Positions 42,216 to 51,676 are shown, numbered from the stretch's first letter. The stretch: 64,000 nucleotides of DNA from Salinimicrobium catena (GCF_900102915.1 NZ_FNGG01000001.1:806001-870000), one strand, 5' to 3'. Numbers and translations are program-made. Notes: generated by a model from the letters alone, not told the origin.

Positions 42216-45200
42216 ATGTACCTTATCTTTGATACTGAAACCACCGGTCTTCCCAAGCGCTGGGACGCACCTCTTACCGATTCAGATAACTGGCCGCGGT
42301 GTATACAGATCGCCTGGCAGTTGCACGATGAAACGGGTAAGGTGATAGACCATCAGGATTACCTGGTGCAGCCGGAAGGTTTTAATATCCCTTTTGACGC
42401 CGAACAGGTACATGGTATCTCTACCGAGCTGGCTCAAGAGCAGGGTGTGACTTTGAAAGAGGTGCTGGAAAAATTCAATATTGCGCTGTCCCGTTCAAAG
42501 TTCGTTGTGGGACAGAACGTAGGGTTTGATGTGAATATCATGGGAGCCGAATTCCATCGACTTGAAATGGGTACTTCTTTACATGAACTGCCGGTGCTGG
42601 ATACCTGTACCGAAACTACGGCCCAGCTTTGCTGTATTCCCGGAGGAAGGGGAGGTAAGTTCAAGCTTCCTACCCTTACAGAACTTCATGAATTCCTCTT
42701 TAACGAACCTTTTGCTGAAGCACATAACGCGACTGCCGATGTGGAAGCAACTACCCGTTGTTTCCTGGAATTGATCAGGAAAGGGGTATATACTTCAGAA
42801 GAACTTGATGTACAGCCCGATTATTTTCAGAATTTTTCCGAAGCCAATCCGCAGCCGATTGAGCTGATAGGGCTGAAGCACATCAACCTGAAAAAAGCTT
42901 CCGAAGAAATAAGAAAAAGGCTTCAGAAGGAGCAGGGTGGTGCTGAGATATCTTCCGCAGAGATCAAGGAAAATCTGGAGAAGCTTGATGAGGTGAAATT
43001 TTCACACCTTCATAACCACAGCCAATTTTCTATTTTACAATCCACCATCAGCATTAAAGACCTGGTAGACGCGGCCGCCAAACAAGGCATGCCGGCTGTG
43101 GCCCTTACAGATCACGCGAACATGATGGGAGCCTTCCACTTTGTAAAAGAAGTAGGAGCTTACAATAAAGGAGTGAAGGCAAAGAATGCCGAAGCTTTAG
43201 AAAACAATCAGCCCGCAGAAGCCCAGGAGTTAAAAGCCATTGTGGGGTGTGAATTCTTTGTGTGTGAGAACCACAAAGATAAATCGAGAAAAGATAACGG
43301 CTACCAGGTGGTCTTCCTGGCCAAGAATAAAAAAGGTTACCACAACCTGGCTAAGATGTCTTCCATAGCTTATACGGAAGGGTTTTATTACGTGCCGCGT
43401 ATTGACCGGGAGGTGATAAAGCAGTATAAGGAAGATGTCATTGTACTTACCGGAAACCTCTACGGAGAAGTACCGGGGAAAGTGCTGAATGTGGGAGAAA
43501 ACCAGGCTGAAGAAGCCCTTTTATGGTGGAAAGAACAGTTTAGAGATGATCTTTATGTGGAGCTTATGAGGCACAACCAGGAAGATGAGGACAGGGTGAA
43601 TCCTGTGCTGATAGACCTCGCCCGAAAGCATGATGTAAAACTGGTGGCCACTAACAATACTTATTATTGCGAGCAGGAAGATGCCAACGCGCATGATATT
43701 CTTTTATGTGTGAAAGACGGGGAAAAGCAGTCGACGCCTATCGGGCGTGGCCGGGGGTATCGTTACGGGCTGCCGAACAATGAATATTACTTTAAAAGCG
43801 GGGACGAGATGAAGGCCCTGTTTAAGGACCTTCCTGAAGCTATTTCTAACGTGCAGGAAGTGGTAGATAAGATCGAACCTTTTGAACTGGCACGTGATGT
43901 ACTGCTTCCGGCCTTTACCATTCCCGAAGAATTCATCGTGGAAGAGGATAAAGTTGACGGGGGGAAAAGAGGGGAAAATGCCTATTTAAAACATATTACC
44001 TACAGGGGAGCCGAGGAGCGGTATGGGGAAATCACCCCTTCCATAAAAGAGAGGCTTGATTTTGAACTTTCGGTAATTGAGAATACCGGTTATCCAGGTT
44101 ACTTCCTTATTGTGGAAGACTTCATCAGGGAGGCTCGTAACATGGATGTTTCGGTAGGACCGGGACGAGGATCGGCTGCCGGTAGTGCCGTGGCTTACTG
44201 TCTTGGAATTACGAATATCGACCCTATTAAGTACGACCTGCTTTTCGAGAGGTTCCTGAATCCGGACAGGGTGAGCATGCCCGATATTGATATTGACTTT
44301 GATGATGAAGGCCGAAGCCGGGTAATGGATTATGTGATCAAAAAATATGGAGCCAACCAGGTGGCCCAGATCATTACCTACGGAACCATGGCTGCAAAGT
44401 CCTCTATTCGGGATACCGCCCGGGTTCTGGACCTTCCGCTTAATGAAGCCGACCGTATTGCCAAACTTATTCCGAATACCAAGTTGGGTAAGATCTTCGG
44501 AATGGATGAAAAAGAAATAAGAGGGAAATTCCGAAGTGAGGAAGTAGAGAAGATCAATGAGCTGCTTAACATTTCTGAAGGCGATGACCTGGAAGCTCAG
44601 ACCGTGAACCAGGCAAGGATCCTGGAAGGATCTGTGAGAAATACCGGAATTCACGCCTGTGGGGTGATCATTACTCCAAGCGATATTACAAACTTTGTCC
44701 CGGTTTCCGTAGCTAAGGATTCAGATCTGTATGTGACTCAGTTCGATAACTCGGTAGTTGAAAGTGCGGGGTTGCTGAAGATGGATTTTTTGGGTCTGAA
44801 GACCCTTACGCTGATAAAAGATACAGTTAAGATCGTGAAGGGCCGGCACGGGATAGATCTTGATCCGGATAGTTTTCCGCTTGATGATCAAAAGACATAT
44901 GAATTGTTCCAGAGAGGTGAGACGGTAGGGATCTTCCAGTACGAATCTCCAGGAATGCAGAAGCACATGAAAGATCTCAAGCCTACTGTGTTTGATGACC
45001 TTATCGCGATGAACGCGCTGTACCGTCCGGGTCCTATGGAATATATTCCCAGTTTTATTGCCCGGAAACACGGGGATGAGGAGATCGTATATGACCTTCC
45101 GGCGATGGAGGAGTATCTTAAGGAAACCTACGGGATCACCGTTTACCAGGAGCAGGTGATGTTATTGTCGCAGAAACTTGCGGGTTTCACCAAAGGTGAA

Positions 45201-46601
45201 GCCGACGTGCTGAGGAAGGCGATGGGGAAAAAGATCTTTGCCCTGTTGGAAGAACTTAAACCCAAATTTCTTGATGGTGGGGAAGCCAAAGGGCATCCGC
45301 GAGAGGTCCTTGAAAAAATATGGAAAGACTGGGAAGCCTTCGCGTCTTATGCTTTCAACAAATCGCACTCGACTTGTTATGCCTGGATCGCATATCAGAC
45401 TGCTTATTTAAAAGCGCATTATCCTGCAGAATATATGGCGGCGGTGCTTTCCAATAACATGAACGACATCAAGCAGGTGACCTTCTTCATGGAGGAGTGC
45501 AAGAGGATGAAATTGACGGTTCTTGGACCTGATGTAAATGAATCCTACTATAAGTTTTCTGTAAATAAAGAGAACGCCGTGCGTTTTGGAATGGGCGCCA
45601 TAAAAGGCGTAGGAGCAGGAGCGGTGAATACCATCGTGGAGAACAGGAAAGAAAAAGGACCCTACCGATCGATTTTTGACCTGGCCAAGCGAATCGATCT
45701 TAGAGCGGCCAATAAAAAGGCTTTTGAGAACCTGGCATTGGCCGGTGGTTTCGACAGCTTTGGTCTTACTCACAGGGCACAATACTTCCATGATGAAGGA
45801 GACGGAATTACCTTTTTGGAGAAGGTGATGAAGTACGCAGCCAAGTTCCAGGAGAATGAAAATTCGGCGCAGGTGAGTCTCTTTGGAGAGGCCAGTGAAG
45901 TGCAGATCCCGGAACCAACCGTTCCTCCCTGTGAAGAGTGGGGTACCATGGAAAAGCTGAAACGCGAAAGGGAAGTTGTAGGAATCTATATTTCAGGACA
46001 TCCTTTGGATGATTTCAAGACCGAACTTAAATGTTTCTGTAACGCTGTTCTGGCCGATTTTCATCACATGGATAAAGCGGTAAATAATGAACTGTCTTTT
46101 GGCGGAGTGATAAGCGATGTGCAGCACAGGGTTTCTAAGACCGGCCAGGGATGGGCCTCATTTATTGTAGAAGATTATACAGATTCGTACGAATTCAGGC
46201 TGTTCAAGGAAGAGTATTTAAAGTACCGCCATTTCCTGGTTCCTAACTCCTTTATATACGCCAAGGTGTTCATTAAGGAAGGGTGGACCAATAAAGAAAC
46301 CGGCAAGAAAGGAGAGCCAAGGCTGCAGTTCAACAACATGCAGTTGCTGCATGATGTGATGGAGACCTATGCCAAAAAGCTCACCATTCAGTTGAACATA
46401 GATGAGCTTAAGGATGAGCAGATCGAAAGGCTAAGGGATCTTTTTAGCCTTCATAGTGGTGAGAACAGGCTGAATTTTGTGGTATATGAAATGAAGGAAA
46501 GGATCAAACTTCATATGCCAAGCCGTAAACAAAAGGTGAAGATCTCGCAGGAGTTGCTCAATGCCCTGGAAGAGCAGCAGGTATTATACAAGTTGAACTA
46601 A
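42216..46601 (+). CDS. dnaE: DNA polymerase III alpha subunit with fused proofreading exonuclease
   Basis: The 1461-residue protein joins two activities. Residues about 1-200 are a DnaQ-like 3'-5' exonuclease (IFDTETTGLP near residue 5; HNATADVEATTRCF near 170 with the later acidic/His motif). A PHP domain begins with FSHLHNHSQFS (His266 and following), and the polymerase proper carries the catalytic PDIDIDFDDEGR (about 689-700), preceded by VGPGRGSAAGSAVAYCLG (about 643). The end has the OB-fold domain and a MPSRKQKVKIS tail. It replicates the chromosome in the pol III core. The ATG at 42216 directly starts the exonuclease motif. The terminator at 46616 closes it. Confidence 0.96.
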   Translation: MYLIFDTETTGLPKRWDAPLTDSDNWPRCIQIAWQLHDETGKVIDHQDYLVQPEGFNIPFDAEQVHGISTELAQEQGVTLKEVLEKFNIALSRSKFVVGQNVGFDVNIMGAEFHRLEMGTSLHELPVLDTCTETTAQLCCIPGGRGGKFKLPTLTELHEFLFNEPFAEAHNATADVEATTRCFLELIRKGVYTSEELDVQPDYFQNFSEANPQPIELIGLKHINLKKASEEIRKRLQKEQGGAEISSAEIKENLEKLDEVKFSHLHNHSQFSILQSTISIKDLVDAAAKQGMPAVALTDHANMMGAFHFVKEVGAYNKGVKAKNAEALENNQPAEAQELKAIVGCEFFVCENHKDKSRKDNGYQVVFLAKNKKGYHNLAKMSSIAYTEGFYYVPRIDREVIKQYKEDVIVLTGNLYGEVPGKVLNVGENQAEEALLWWKEQFRDDLYVELMRHNQEDEDRVNPVLIDLARKHDVKLVATNNTYYCEQEDANAHDILLCVKDGEKQSTPIGRGRGYRYGLPNNEYYFKSGDEMKALFKDLPEAISNVQEVVDKIEPFELARDVLLPAFTIPEEFIVEEDKVDGGKRGENAYLKHITYRGAEERYGEITPSIKERLDFELSVIENTGYPGYFLIVEDFIREARNMDVSVGPGRGSAAGSAVAYCLGITNIDPIKYDLLFERFLNPDRVSMPDIDIDFDDEGRSRVMDYVIKKYGANQVAQIITYGTMAAKSSIRDTARVLDLPLNEADRIAKLIPNTKLGKIFGMDEKEIRGKFRSEEVEKINELLNISEGDDLEAQTVNQARILEGSVRNTGIHACGVIITPSDITNFVPVSVAKDSDLYVTQFDNSVVESAGLLKMDFLGLKTLTLIKDTVKIVKGRHGIDLDPDSFPLDDQKTYELFQRGETVGIFQYESPGMQKHMKDLKPTVFDDLIAMNALYRPGPMEYIPSFIARKHGDEEIVYDLPAMEEYLKETYGITVYQEQVMLLSQKLAGFTKGEADVLRKAMGKKIFALLEELKPKFLDGGEAKGHPREVLEKIWKDWEAFASYAFNKSHSTCYAWIAYQTAYLKAHYPAEYMAAVLSNNMNDIKQVTFFMEECKRMKLTVLGPDVNESYYKFSVNKENAVRFGMGAIKGVGAGAVNTIVENRKEKGPYRSIFDLAKRIDLRAANKKAFENLALAGGFDSFGLTHRAQYFHDEGDGITFLEKVMKYAAKFQENENSAQVSLFGEASEVQIPEPTVPPCEEWGTMEKLKREREVVGIYISGHPLDDFKTELKCFCNAVLADFHHMDKAVNNELSFGGVISDVQHRVSKTGQGWASFIVEDYTDSYEFRLFKEEYLKYRHFLVPNSFIYAKVFIKEGWTNKETGKKGEPRLQFNNMQLLHDVMETYAKKLTIQLNIDELKDEQIERLRDLFSLHSGENRLNFVVYEMKERIKLHMPSRKQKVKISQELLNALEEQQVLYKLN

Positions 46602-46615
46602 ACAGCCGGAAAAGA

Positions 46616-46650
46616 AAAAGGGATCCTGTTTTTGAAGCAGGATCCCTTTT
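46616..46650. terminator. Bidirectional terminator after dnaE
   Basis: AAAAGGGATCCTG (46616-46628) pairs with CAGGATCCCTTTT (46638-46650), long perfect stem with A and T flanks. Confidence 0.9.
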
Positions 46651-46670
46651 AAAATATTATTGTTTCTTCC

Positions 46671-46814
46671 TTATCTGGTGAACTCCATAAAAAGAAGTCC
46701 TAAAGCGAAAAGAGAAGTAGTGAAAATGAACGCCACAGTAAGGCCGATAACCGCTTTTTGAGTAGTTGTGAATTCGTTAGTTTTTTCTGACCAAAGTTGA
46801 GTTAAAATTGCCAT
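46671..46814 (-). CDS. Small membrane protein, 47 residues
   Basis: The frame starting at ATG 46814 encodes a polar start (MAILTQLWSEKTNEFTTTQK) and one membrane helix (about residues 22-43: VIGLTVAFIFTTSLFALGLLF). A TAGATTTG -7 box at 46882-46875 on this strand places transcription start close to a 50-base leader, supporting this start over an in-frame TTG at 46877 which falls inside the promoter. No family is recognized. It faces dnaE across a terminator. Confidence 0.6.
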   Translation of the reverse strand: MAILTQLWSEKTNEFTTTQKAVIGLTVAFIFTTSLFALGLLFMEFTR

Positions 46815-46874
46815 AATTGTGTTTTTTAGGGGTAAAAGTGTTTCCTTAATTGAATTTTTAATAATTTTCTGACA

Positions 46875-46882
46875 CAAATCTA
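46875..46882 (-). promoter_or_regulatory. -7 promoter box of the 47-residue membrane protein
   Basis: Minus-strand TAGATTTG is an exact TANNTTTG match 61 bases from the ATG at 46814. A -33 element was not identified. Confidence 0.45.
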
Positions 46883-47176
46883 TAATATCAAAACCATAAA
46901 AATTGGGTTTTTTTTAAGAAAACGATGGACAGTAATGTATTTCTGGTGAACCACTTATAAATTCCATTTTTTGTAAGTAGTTTCTTACATTTATCTAATT
47001 TTTGAGAGAAAAATCCCTCATTTTGAGGAGGTTTAAAAACGGGATTTGCCCACTATAGATAAATAAAGCCTCACAATATATCAATAATGAAATCTGATAC
47101 AGGCAATGTAAGGTTTGGCTAAATATTTGACTACTTTTACGTAAGTTTATAGTAAAGAATATAAAAAATAGAAATT
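46883..47176. other. AT-rich gap upstream of trxA
   Basis: This divergent spacer holds a small CCTCA-TTT-TGAGG hairpin (47016-47028) and near-consensus promoter pieces ahead of trxA: a TTTG at 47114-47117 and TACTTTTA at 47132-47139 with short spacing. No gene was recognized in it. Confidence 0.4.
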
Positions 47177-47494
47177 ATGGCATTAGAGATAACTGACGCT
47201 ACTTTTGAAGAACAAGTATTAAAGAGCGATAAACCGGTAATGGTTGATTTTTGGGCAGCATGGTGCGGACCATGTAGAATGGTGGGACCTATCATTGATG
47301 ATATCAGTAAAGAATACGAAGGAAAAGCAGTTGTAGGAAAACTTGATGTGGACGCCAATCAGGAATACGCTGCAAAATATGGTGTACGTAACATTCCTAC
47401 CGTACTTATTTTCCAGAATGGAGAAGTAGTAGGAAGACAGGTTGGTGTTGCACCGAAGAATACCTATGCTGAAGCTCTTGATCAACTATTGTAA
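47177..47494 (+). CDS. trxA: Thioredoxin
   Basis: The 105-residue product has the active-site WCGPC at residues 29-33 and the cis-Pro motif NIPT near residue 76, the standard TrxA layout. It reduces disulfides in ribonucleotide reductase, peroxiredoxins and other proteins. A strong terminator follows at 47516. Confidence 0.98.
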   Translation: MALEITDATFEEQVLKSDKPVMVDFWAAWCGPCRMVGPIIDDISKEYEGKAVVGKLDVDANQEYAAKYGVRNIPTVLIFQNGEVVGRQVGVAPKNTYAEALDQLL

Positions 47495-47515
47495 TAGAAA
47501 AATTTTTCAGATGAA

Positions 47516-47547
47516 AAAGTCCGGTAATTACTTGCCGGACTTTTTTT
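47516..47547 (+). terminator. trxA terminator
   Basis: AAAGTCCGGTAA (47516-47527) pairs with TTGCCGGACTTT (47532-47543) with one G-U pair and a T run to 47547. Confidence 0.9.
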
Positions 47548-47587
47548 GTGACCGAAATTCAGTAACTTGAAAGAAATGCTGTGACAA

Positions 47588-48517
47588 ATGGATCTGGAGA
47601 GAGAAGTACATAAAACCGGCGGATTCGGGAATCTGGACCTGTTGGCCCGGCAAGTGGTAGAAGGTTTTATATCAGGCCTTCATAAAAGTCCTTTTCACGG
47701 CTTTTCCGCAGAATTCGCCGAACATAAGGTATACAATAATGGCGAGAGTACCCGACACATAGACTGGAAGCTGTATGCCAAGACAGATAAATTTTACACA
47801 AAGAGGTATGAAGAGGAAACTAATCTTAGGTGTCATATAATTATAGACAATTCGGCCTCTATGCATTATCCTGAATTAAGGAAGCAGGGGCTGGGAAATC
47901 TCAATAAGACAGGTTTCTCTGTTCTGGCTTCTGCCTGTATCATGCAAATCCTTAAAAAGCAAAGAGACGCGGTAGGTTTGAGCATTTACAGTGATAGCTA
48001 TGAATATTATGCACCGGAAAAAGGCAGCGAACGCCACAGGCAAATGTTGTTGCATAGGCTCGAGGAGACCGTTTTGTGGCCCTCTAAAGGCAAAAAGACC
48101 GAAACCTTTACCTTTTTACACCAGATCGCTGAAAAGCTGAAGAGAAGGTCGCTGATCTTTCTTTTCTCAGATATGTTCCAGGCAGACGTGGAGGAGGAGC
48201 GGATGTTTGAAGCTTTGCGCCATCTAACCTTTAACAAGCATGAACTGGTGCTTTTTCATGTGATGGATAAAAAGAAAGAATACGATTTTGATTTTGGGGG
48301 CAGGCCCAGGAGATTTACAGATGTGGAGACAGGAGAAAAAATAGATCTCTATGCCGAAAATGTGAAAGAAAGCTATCAGGAGATGGTCGAAAATTACTTC
48401 GCTGCCCTAAAGCTGAAGTGCGCCCAGTATGGGATCAAGTATGTCATGGCCGATGTAAATGAAAATTTTGATAAAATAATTTCCACCTACTTAATTGAAC
48501 GTCAAAAGTTTGTTTGA
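47588..48517 (+). CDS. DUF58 domain protein (VWA-like)
   Basis: The 309-residue product is a DUF58 protein: GESTRHIDWKLYAKTDKFYTKRYEEE (the R-x-I-D-W core) followed by a von Willebrand A-like segment with IIIDNSASMHYPE (metal-binding D-x-S-x-S) and LFSDMFQADVEEERMF. These proteins commonly act with an AAA ATPase (MoxR) in assembly or chaperone complexes; no moxR gene is within this window, so the partner is elsewhere. It ends just before the tRNA-Asp promoter. Confidence 0.88.
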   Translation: MDLEREVHKTGGFGNLDLLARQVVEGFISGLHKSPFHGFSAEFAEHKVYNNGESTRHIDWKLYAKTDKFYTKRYEEETNLRCHIIIDNSASMHYPELRKQGLGNLNKTGFSVLASACIMQILKKQRDAVGLSIYSDSYEYYAPEKGSERHRQMLLHRLEETVLWPSKGKKTETFTFLHQIAEKLKRRSLIFLFSDMFQADVEEERMFEALRHLTFNKHELVLFHVMDKKKEYDFDFGGRPRRFTDVETGEKIDLYAENVKESYQEMVENYFAALKLKCAQYGIKYVMADVNENFDKIISTYLIERQKFV

Positions 48518-48555
48518 GAGGGCTGAAAAAAGAAGTAAAAATATTTGAAAAAAGA

Positions 48556-48586
48556 TTTGCCAAAGTGAAAATGTGCTGTATATTTG
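48556..48586 (+). promoter_or_regulatory. tRNA-Asp promoter (TTTG - 19 bp - TATATTTG)
   Basis: TTTG at 48556-48559 and the exact -7 box TATATTTG at 48579-48586 are separated by 19 bases, a complete Bacteroidota promoter, 18 bases from the mature tRNA 5' end. Confidence 0.75.
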
Positions 48587-48604
48587 CACTCGCAATAAAG
48601 CAAC

Positions 48605-48678
48605 GGTCTGGTAGTTCAGTTGGTTAGAATACCTGCCTGTCACGCAGGGGGTCGCGAGTTCGAGTCTCGTCCAGACCG
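48605..48678 (+). tRNA. tRNA-Asp (anticodon GTC)
   Basis: A 74-base cloverleaf: acceptor GGTCTGG pairs with CCAGACC (48671-48677), D arm with GTTCAGTTGGTTAGAAT, anticodon stem CCTGC / GCAGG around CTGTCAC giving anticodon GTC, T arm TCGCGAGTTCGAGTCTCG. Discriminator base is G at 48678, as expected of tRNA-Asp; CCA is not encoded. It has its own promoter and terminator, so it is a monocistronic tRNA gene. Confidence 0.97.
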
Positions 48679-48689
48679 CAAAATTGCTA

Positions 48690-48717
48690 AAAGCTCCTCT
48701 TCATGGGGAGCTTTTTT
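48690..48717 (+). terminator. tRNA-Asp terminator
   Basis: AAAGCTCC (48690-48697) pairs with GGAGCTTT (48706-48713) with TTTT following. Confidence 0.85.
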
Positions 48718-49019
48718 TGGCAGTAATGATTAGTTGTGTTGTTTGTGGTAAATCATTGATTTACCTGGGTTTAGAAGTAAACCAATGAGAAGCTTTTCCC
48801 TTTAAGGGAAGGGCTTTTTTGTTTTTGGAGCATTTCTACTCATACTGATATATTCTTGCGTTTATCCGCTATTTTTAGCCAAAAAAGGACAAAAAAAGAG
48901 ACCCAAATAAGGTGTCTTACCCGTGTCAATTCATTCCTGCGGCATTTCTGCCGCTATTGTCTTTGAGAATTAATTTTTGGCTGCCTTTGAAAAGCTATGA
49001 CGAGGTCAGTTTAAGGGTT
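48718..49019. other. Spacer after tRNA-Asp
   Basis: About 300 bases without a convincing gene. A second terminator-like hairpin, AAGC-TTTTCCC / GGGAAGGG-CTTTTTT, lies near 48791-48823. A GCGGCA/TGCCGC hairpin near 48938-48953 has no T run. No integrase gene, phage attachment duplication or IS ends were recognized downstream of the tRNA. Confidence 0.4.
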
Positions 49020-49193
49020 CTAAAACAAATGCTGTAGAAAGGAATACTTCCATTCAAACCAGAGGGCAAGTATGGCTAGTCCGGTAATAACAGTAATAAA
49101 TATCAATCGGGGGCTCTTAAGGATCCACCAGTTCACAGAGGTGATCTTTTGGAGAAGGGATTTATTTTCGGGTCTAAAACTGATCTTTTTCAT
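49020..49193 (-). CDS. Small membrane protein, 57 residues
   Basis: ATG 49193 opens a 57-residue frame ending at TAG 49020. A basic N-terminus (MKKISFRPENKSLLQKITSV) with a Trp pair (NWW) is followed by one membrane helix (about residues 31-47: FITVITGLAILALWF) and a short end. The composition is consistent with a single-pass membrane protein. No family is recognized and no strong promoter box is seen just upstream, so this call is provisional. Confidence 0.45.
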   Translation of the reverse strand: MKKISFRPENKSLLQKITSVNWWILKSPRLIFITVITGLAILALWFEWKYSFLQHLF

Positions 49194-49392
49194 ATTTGGA
49201 AATTAAACTCCAGGACATCGGAGTTCACTACCAATAATCGCGAAGATTGAATGGCAAAGAACAGGCGAATGCGACGCTTATCCTAATTAAAAATGTTAAA
49301 ATTTTTAAGAATATCATACGCAAGACCCTTTAAATCAATCATGTGGATTTATCCAGACCCTTTATTTATAGTACTGAAGAGGTTTGATGAAG

Positions 49393-50283
49393 TTACGAAT
49401 AAGGCCCTCTGCTATAGGCGTATTTTTCGATCTCCGAATTTAATTCCGCACCCAGTAAAATGATAAAGCTGGTAAGGAACAGCCAGAGTAAAAGAACCAC
49501 AACTGCCGAGATCGAACCGTAGACCTCGCCGTAGCTTCCAAAATTGCTCACGTAAAATGAGAATCCCCAGGAGGCAATAAGCCAAAGTAATGTGGCAAGA
49601 AGCGCTCCCGGTACCACCCACTTGAAATGAGGAGTGCGTTTATCGGGCGCGTGTTTATAAACCATTCCTAAGAACCACACCACGATCACCGCCAGCAATA
49701 ACCACCGGCCCCAGCTAATGAGGTTTTCAATTCCGCCGGGCAATCCAAGCTGTCCTACCAGTGCGGGAAAGGCCACGATCAGCACCATGCTGATAATGAC
49801 CAGCACTATTGCGCCAAAAGTGAATAAAAGCGTCAAGCCATTCTGTTTAAAAAAATTGCGGTGGTTCTCAGTGTCGTAGGCAATATCAACTCCTGTAAAA
49901 AGCGATTTGGTGCCTTTGTTTGCACTCCAGATACTAAAAAGAATACTGATGGCCATGCTCCATCCCAGGGCAGAACCAGAGGTTTCCATCAGCTTTTCTA
50001 TCTGTGCTTTTAGGATCTCATAGGCCTGCTGTGGCATTACCCCATACAATTGGGATAGCTGATCCTGGATGTTCTGCGGATTCATAGCGAGGCCGTAAAT
50101 AGAGATCAAGGCTGCTATGGCAGGAAATATGGCAAGGAAGGCATAAAAGGCGACGCCTGCCGAAACTATTGACACGTTGTTTTCTCCTATTTCGTCCTTG
50201 ATGCGCCAAACGATCTTTTTCCATCCCGAAAACGGGATCTTTAAAGGACTTTTTAATTTGGCTTTGTGCGGGTGGTGTTCCAA
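49393..50283 (-). CDS. YihY/virulence factor BrkB family membrane protein
   Basis: The 296-residue product matches the YihY family (historically annotated ribonuclease BN): NNVSIVSAGVAFYAFLAIFPAIAALISIYG in helix 1, SIWSANKGTKSLF, PGALLATLLWLIASWGFSFYVSNFGSYGEVYGSISAVVVLLLWL towards the end, with six membrane helices. Function of the family is uncertain; recent work points to lipid transport or envelope integrity. The start is TTG since no ATG lies before the first helix, and the upstream sequence does not extend the frame usefully. Single gene, upstream of the antiporter. Confidence 0.88.
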   Translation of the reverse strand: MEHHPHKAKLKSPLKIPFSGWKKIVWRIKDEIGENNVSIVSAGVAFYAFLAIFPAIAALISIYGLAMNPQNIQDQLSQLYGVMPQQAYEILKAQIEKLMETSGSALGWSMAISILFSIWSANKGTKSLFTGVDIAYDTENHRNFFKQNGLTLLFTFGAIVLVIISMVLIVAFPALVGQLGLPGGIENLISWGRWLLLAVIVVWFLGMVYKHAPDKRTPHFKWVVPGALLATLLWLIASWGFSFYVSNFGSYGEVYGSISAVVVLLLWLFLTSFIILLGAELNSEIEKYAYSRGPYS

Positions 50284-50393
50284 AAGAATCTTTATTGGTT
50301 GGTTTTCTTCAATTTATGAAAATCTACTTCCACCTGCGAAAAAGTCATTACTAAACAATTGTTAAGACTGACAAGTTATTTTCGGCAGTATGA

Positions 50394-51647
50394 TCATTCA
50401 GGTTTTTTGCTCAGATCCCCTTTTCTTCGGAAGTAATCCATGGCCGACGGTGCAGTGAGTCCGTGCAGGACAATGGATATCAGAATAATATAAGCCGTTA
50501 TGGAGTAGAGTTCATTTTTATACTCGAATCCGTCGAACTGAACCATGGCCCAGGAAAGGTAAAAGACCGATCCAATTCCCCTTATTCCAAAGAAACTGAT
50601 AGCGAACTTACTGCGCTTTGACTCTTTAACACCGGCAAGGGCAATGAGACCGGCCAGGGGACGTATGAGCAGCACAAAAATAAACGCGAAGGTAATACCT
50701 CTCCAGTCGGTTAAAGTCAGCATCCCGTTCATGATGGATCCTCCAAACAAGATGATCCAAACCACCAGGAGAAGGTGTTCCACCTCATGCACAAAATCGT
50801 GGAGTTTCTTTTTATAATCTCCGCTAACTTTTTCGTAATATCTAAGGCTAAAACCCGCAAAGAATACAGCAAGGAAGCCATACCCGTGAAGCAGTTCGCT
50901 AATACCATAGGTGGTGATGGTGAGGGAAAGGGCAAGGAAGCCCACAAATGTTTCCACTCCCGTGTATTTATAGAGCCTGTCCAGGAGGAAGCCTATTAAT
51001 CGACCTATAACAAAGCCTATCACTATCCCCAGGAAGATCTTCAGAAAGAATTTGTCCCACAGCCAGTCGGTGAAATTAAATGCTGCCCAGGAACCTGCCT
51101 GGGCCACCAGCACTGCGAGGTAGGAAAAAGGATAGGCGATCCCATCATTGAGGCCTGCCTCGGCGGTAAGGGAGAAGCGTATATTGTTCTCATCCTCCTC
51201 CTGCTCCAATGGATCTTTTAACTGAACTTCAGCTGCCAGTACAGGGTCTGTAGGCGCCAGCACAGCTGCCAGTAGAAGGCTTGAAGGCACGCTTAATACC
51301 AAAAAATACTGTCCCAGAAGATAGGCTGAAACCATACAGATAGGCATGGTCAAAAACACTAGTAGCAATGGCTTTTTCCAGGAACTCCAGGAGTAGTGGG
51401 CCCCGATCTTAAGTCCGGCTCCCATTAGGGAAATAATGACGATGATCTCTGAAAAATACATGAGCCATTGATCATTCCACAAGGGATCTGGCCATAACAA
51501 GGGAATATCTACAGAGAAAAGCAGAAAACCCACCAGTAACAGAATGATGGGGGAGCTTACCTTGATCTTTTGGGAAAGGGATGGCAGCCACGCCATTATT
51601 AAGGTGGCAAGGCCAAGTCCGGCCAGAATAAGATAATGGTCCTTCAT
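50394..51647 (-). CDS. Cation/proton antiporter, CPA1 NhaP-type
   Basis: The 417-residue protein has about 12 membrane helices and the monovalent cation/proton antiporter signatures: LLLAAVLAPTDPVLAAEVQL (helix 5), LTAEAGLNDGIAYPFSYLA (helix with the catalytic Asp in N-D motif) and SFFGIRGIGSVFYLSWAM late. It is of the CPA1 NhaP/NhaK class and would exchange Na+ or K+ for H+. Divergent from the S24 repressor across a 130-base gap that contains the repressor's operators. Confidence 0.9.
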   Translation of the reverse strand: MKDHYLILAGLGLATLIMAWLPSLSQKIKVSSPIILLLVGFLLFSVDIPLLWPDPLWNDQWLMYFSEIIVIISLMGAGLKIGAHYSWSSWKKPLLLVFLTMPICMVSAYLLGQYFLVLSVPSSLLLAAVLAPTDPVLAAEVQLKDPLEQEEDENNIRFSLTAEAGLNDGIAYPFSYLAVLVAQAGSWAAFNFTDWLWDKFFLKIFLGIVIGFVIGRLIGFLLDRLYKYTGVETFVGFLALSLTITTYGISELLHGYGFLAVFFAGFSLRYYEKVSGDYKKKLHDFVHEVEHLLLVVWIILFGGSIMNGMLTLTDWRGITFAFIFVLLIRPLAGLIALAGVKESKRSKFAISFFGIRGIGSVFYLSWAMVQFDGFEYKNELYSITAYIILISIVLHGLTAPSAMDYFRRKGDLSKKPE

Positions 51648-51676
51648 AGGTACTTAAAAATAGGATATTTAAGACT

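Noticed and set aside
49350-49360. TCCAGACC near 49.35 kb as a duplicated tRNA-Asp 3' end (attachment site)
   Set aside because: Only eight bases match and no integrase gene is near.
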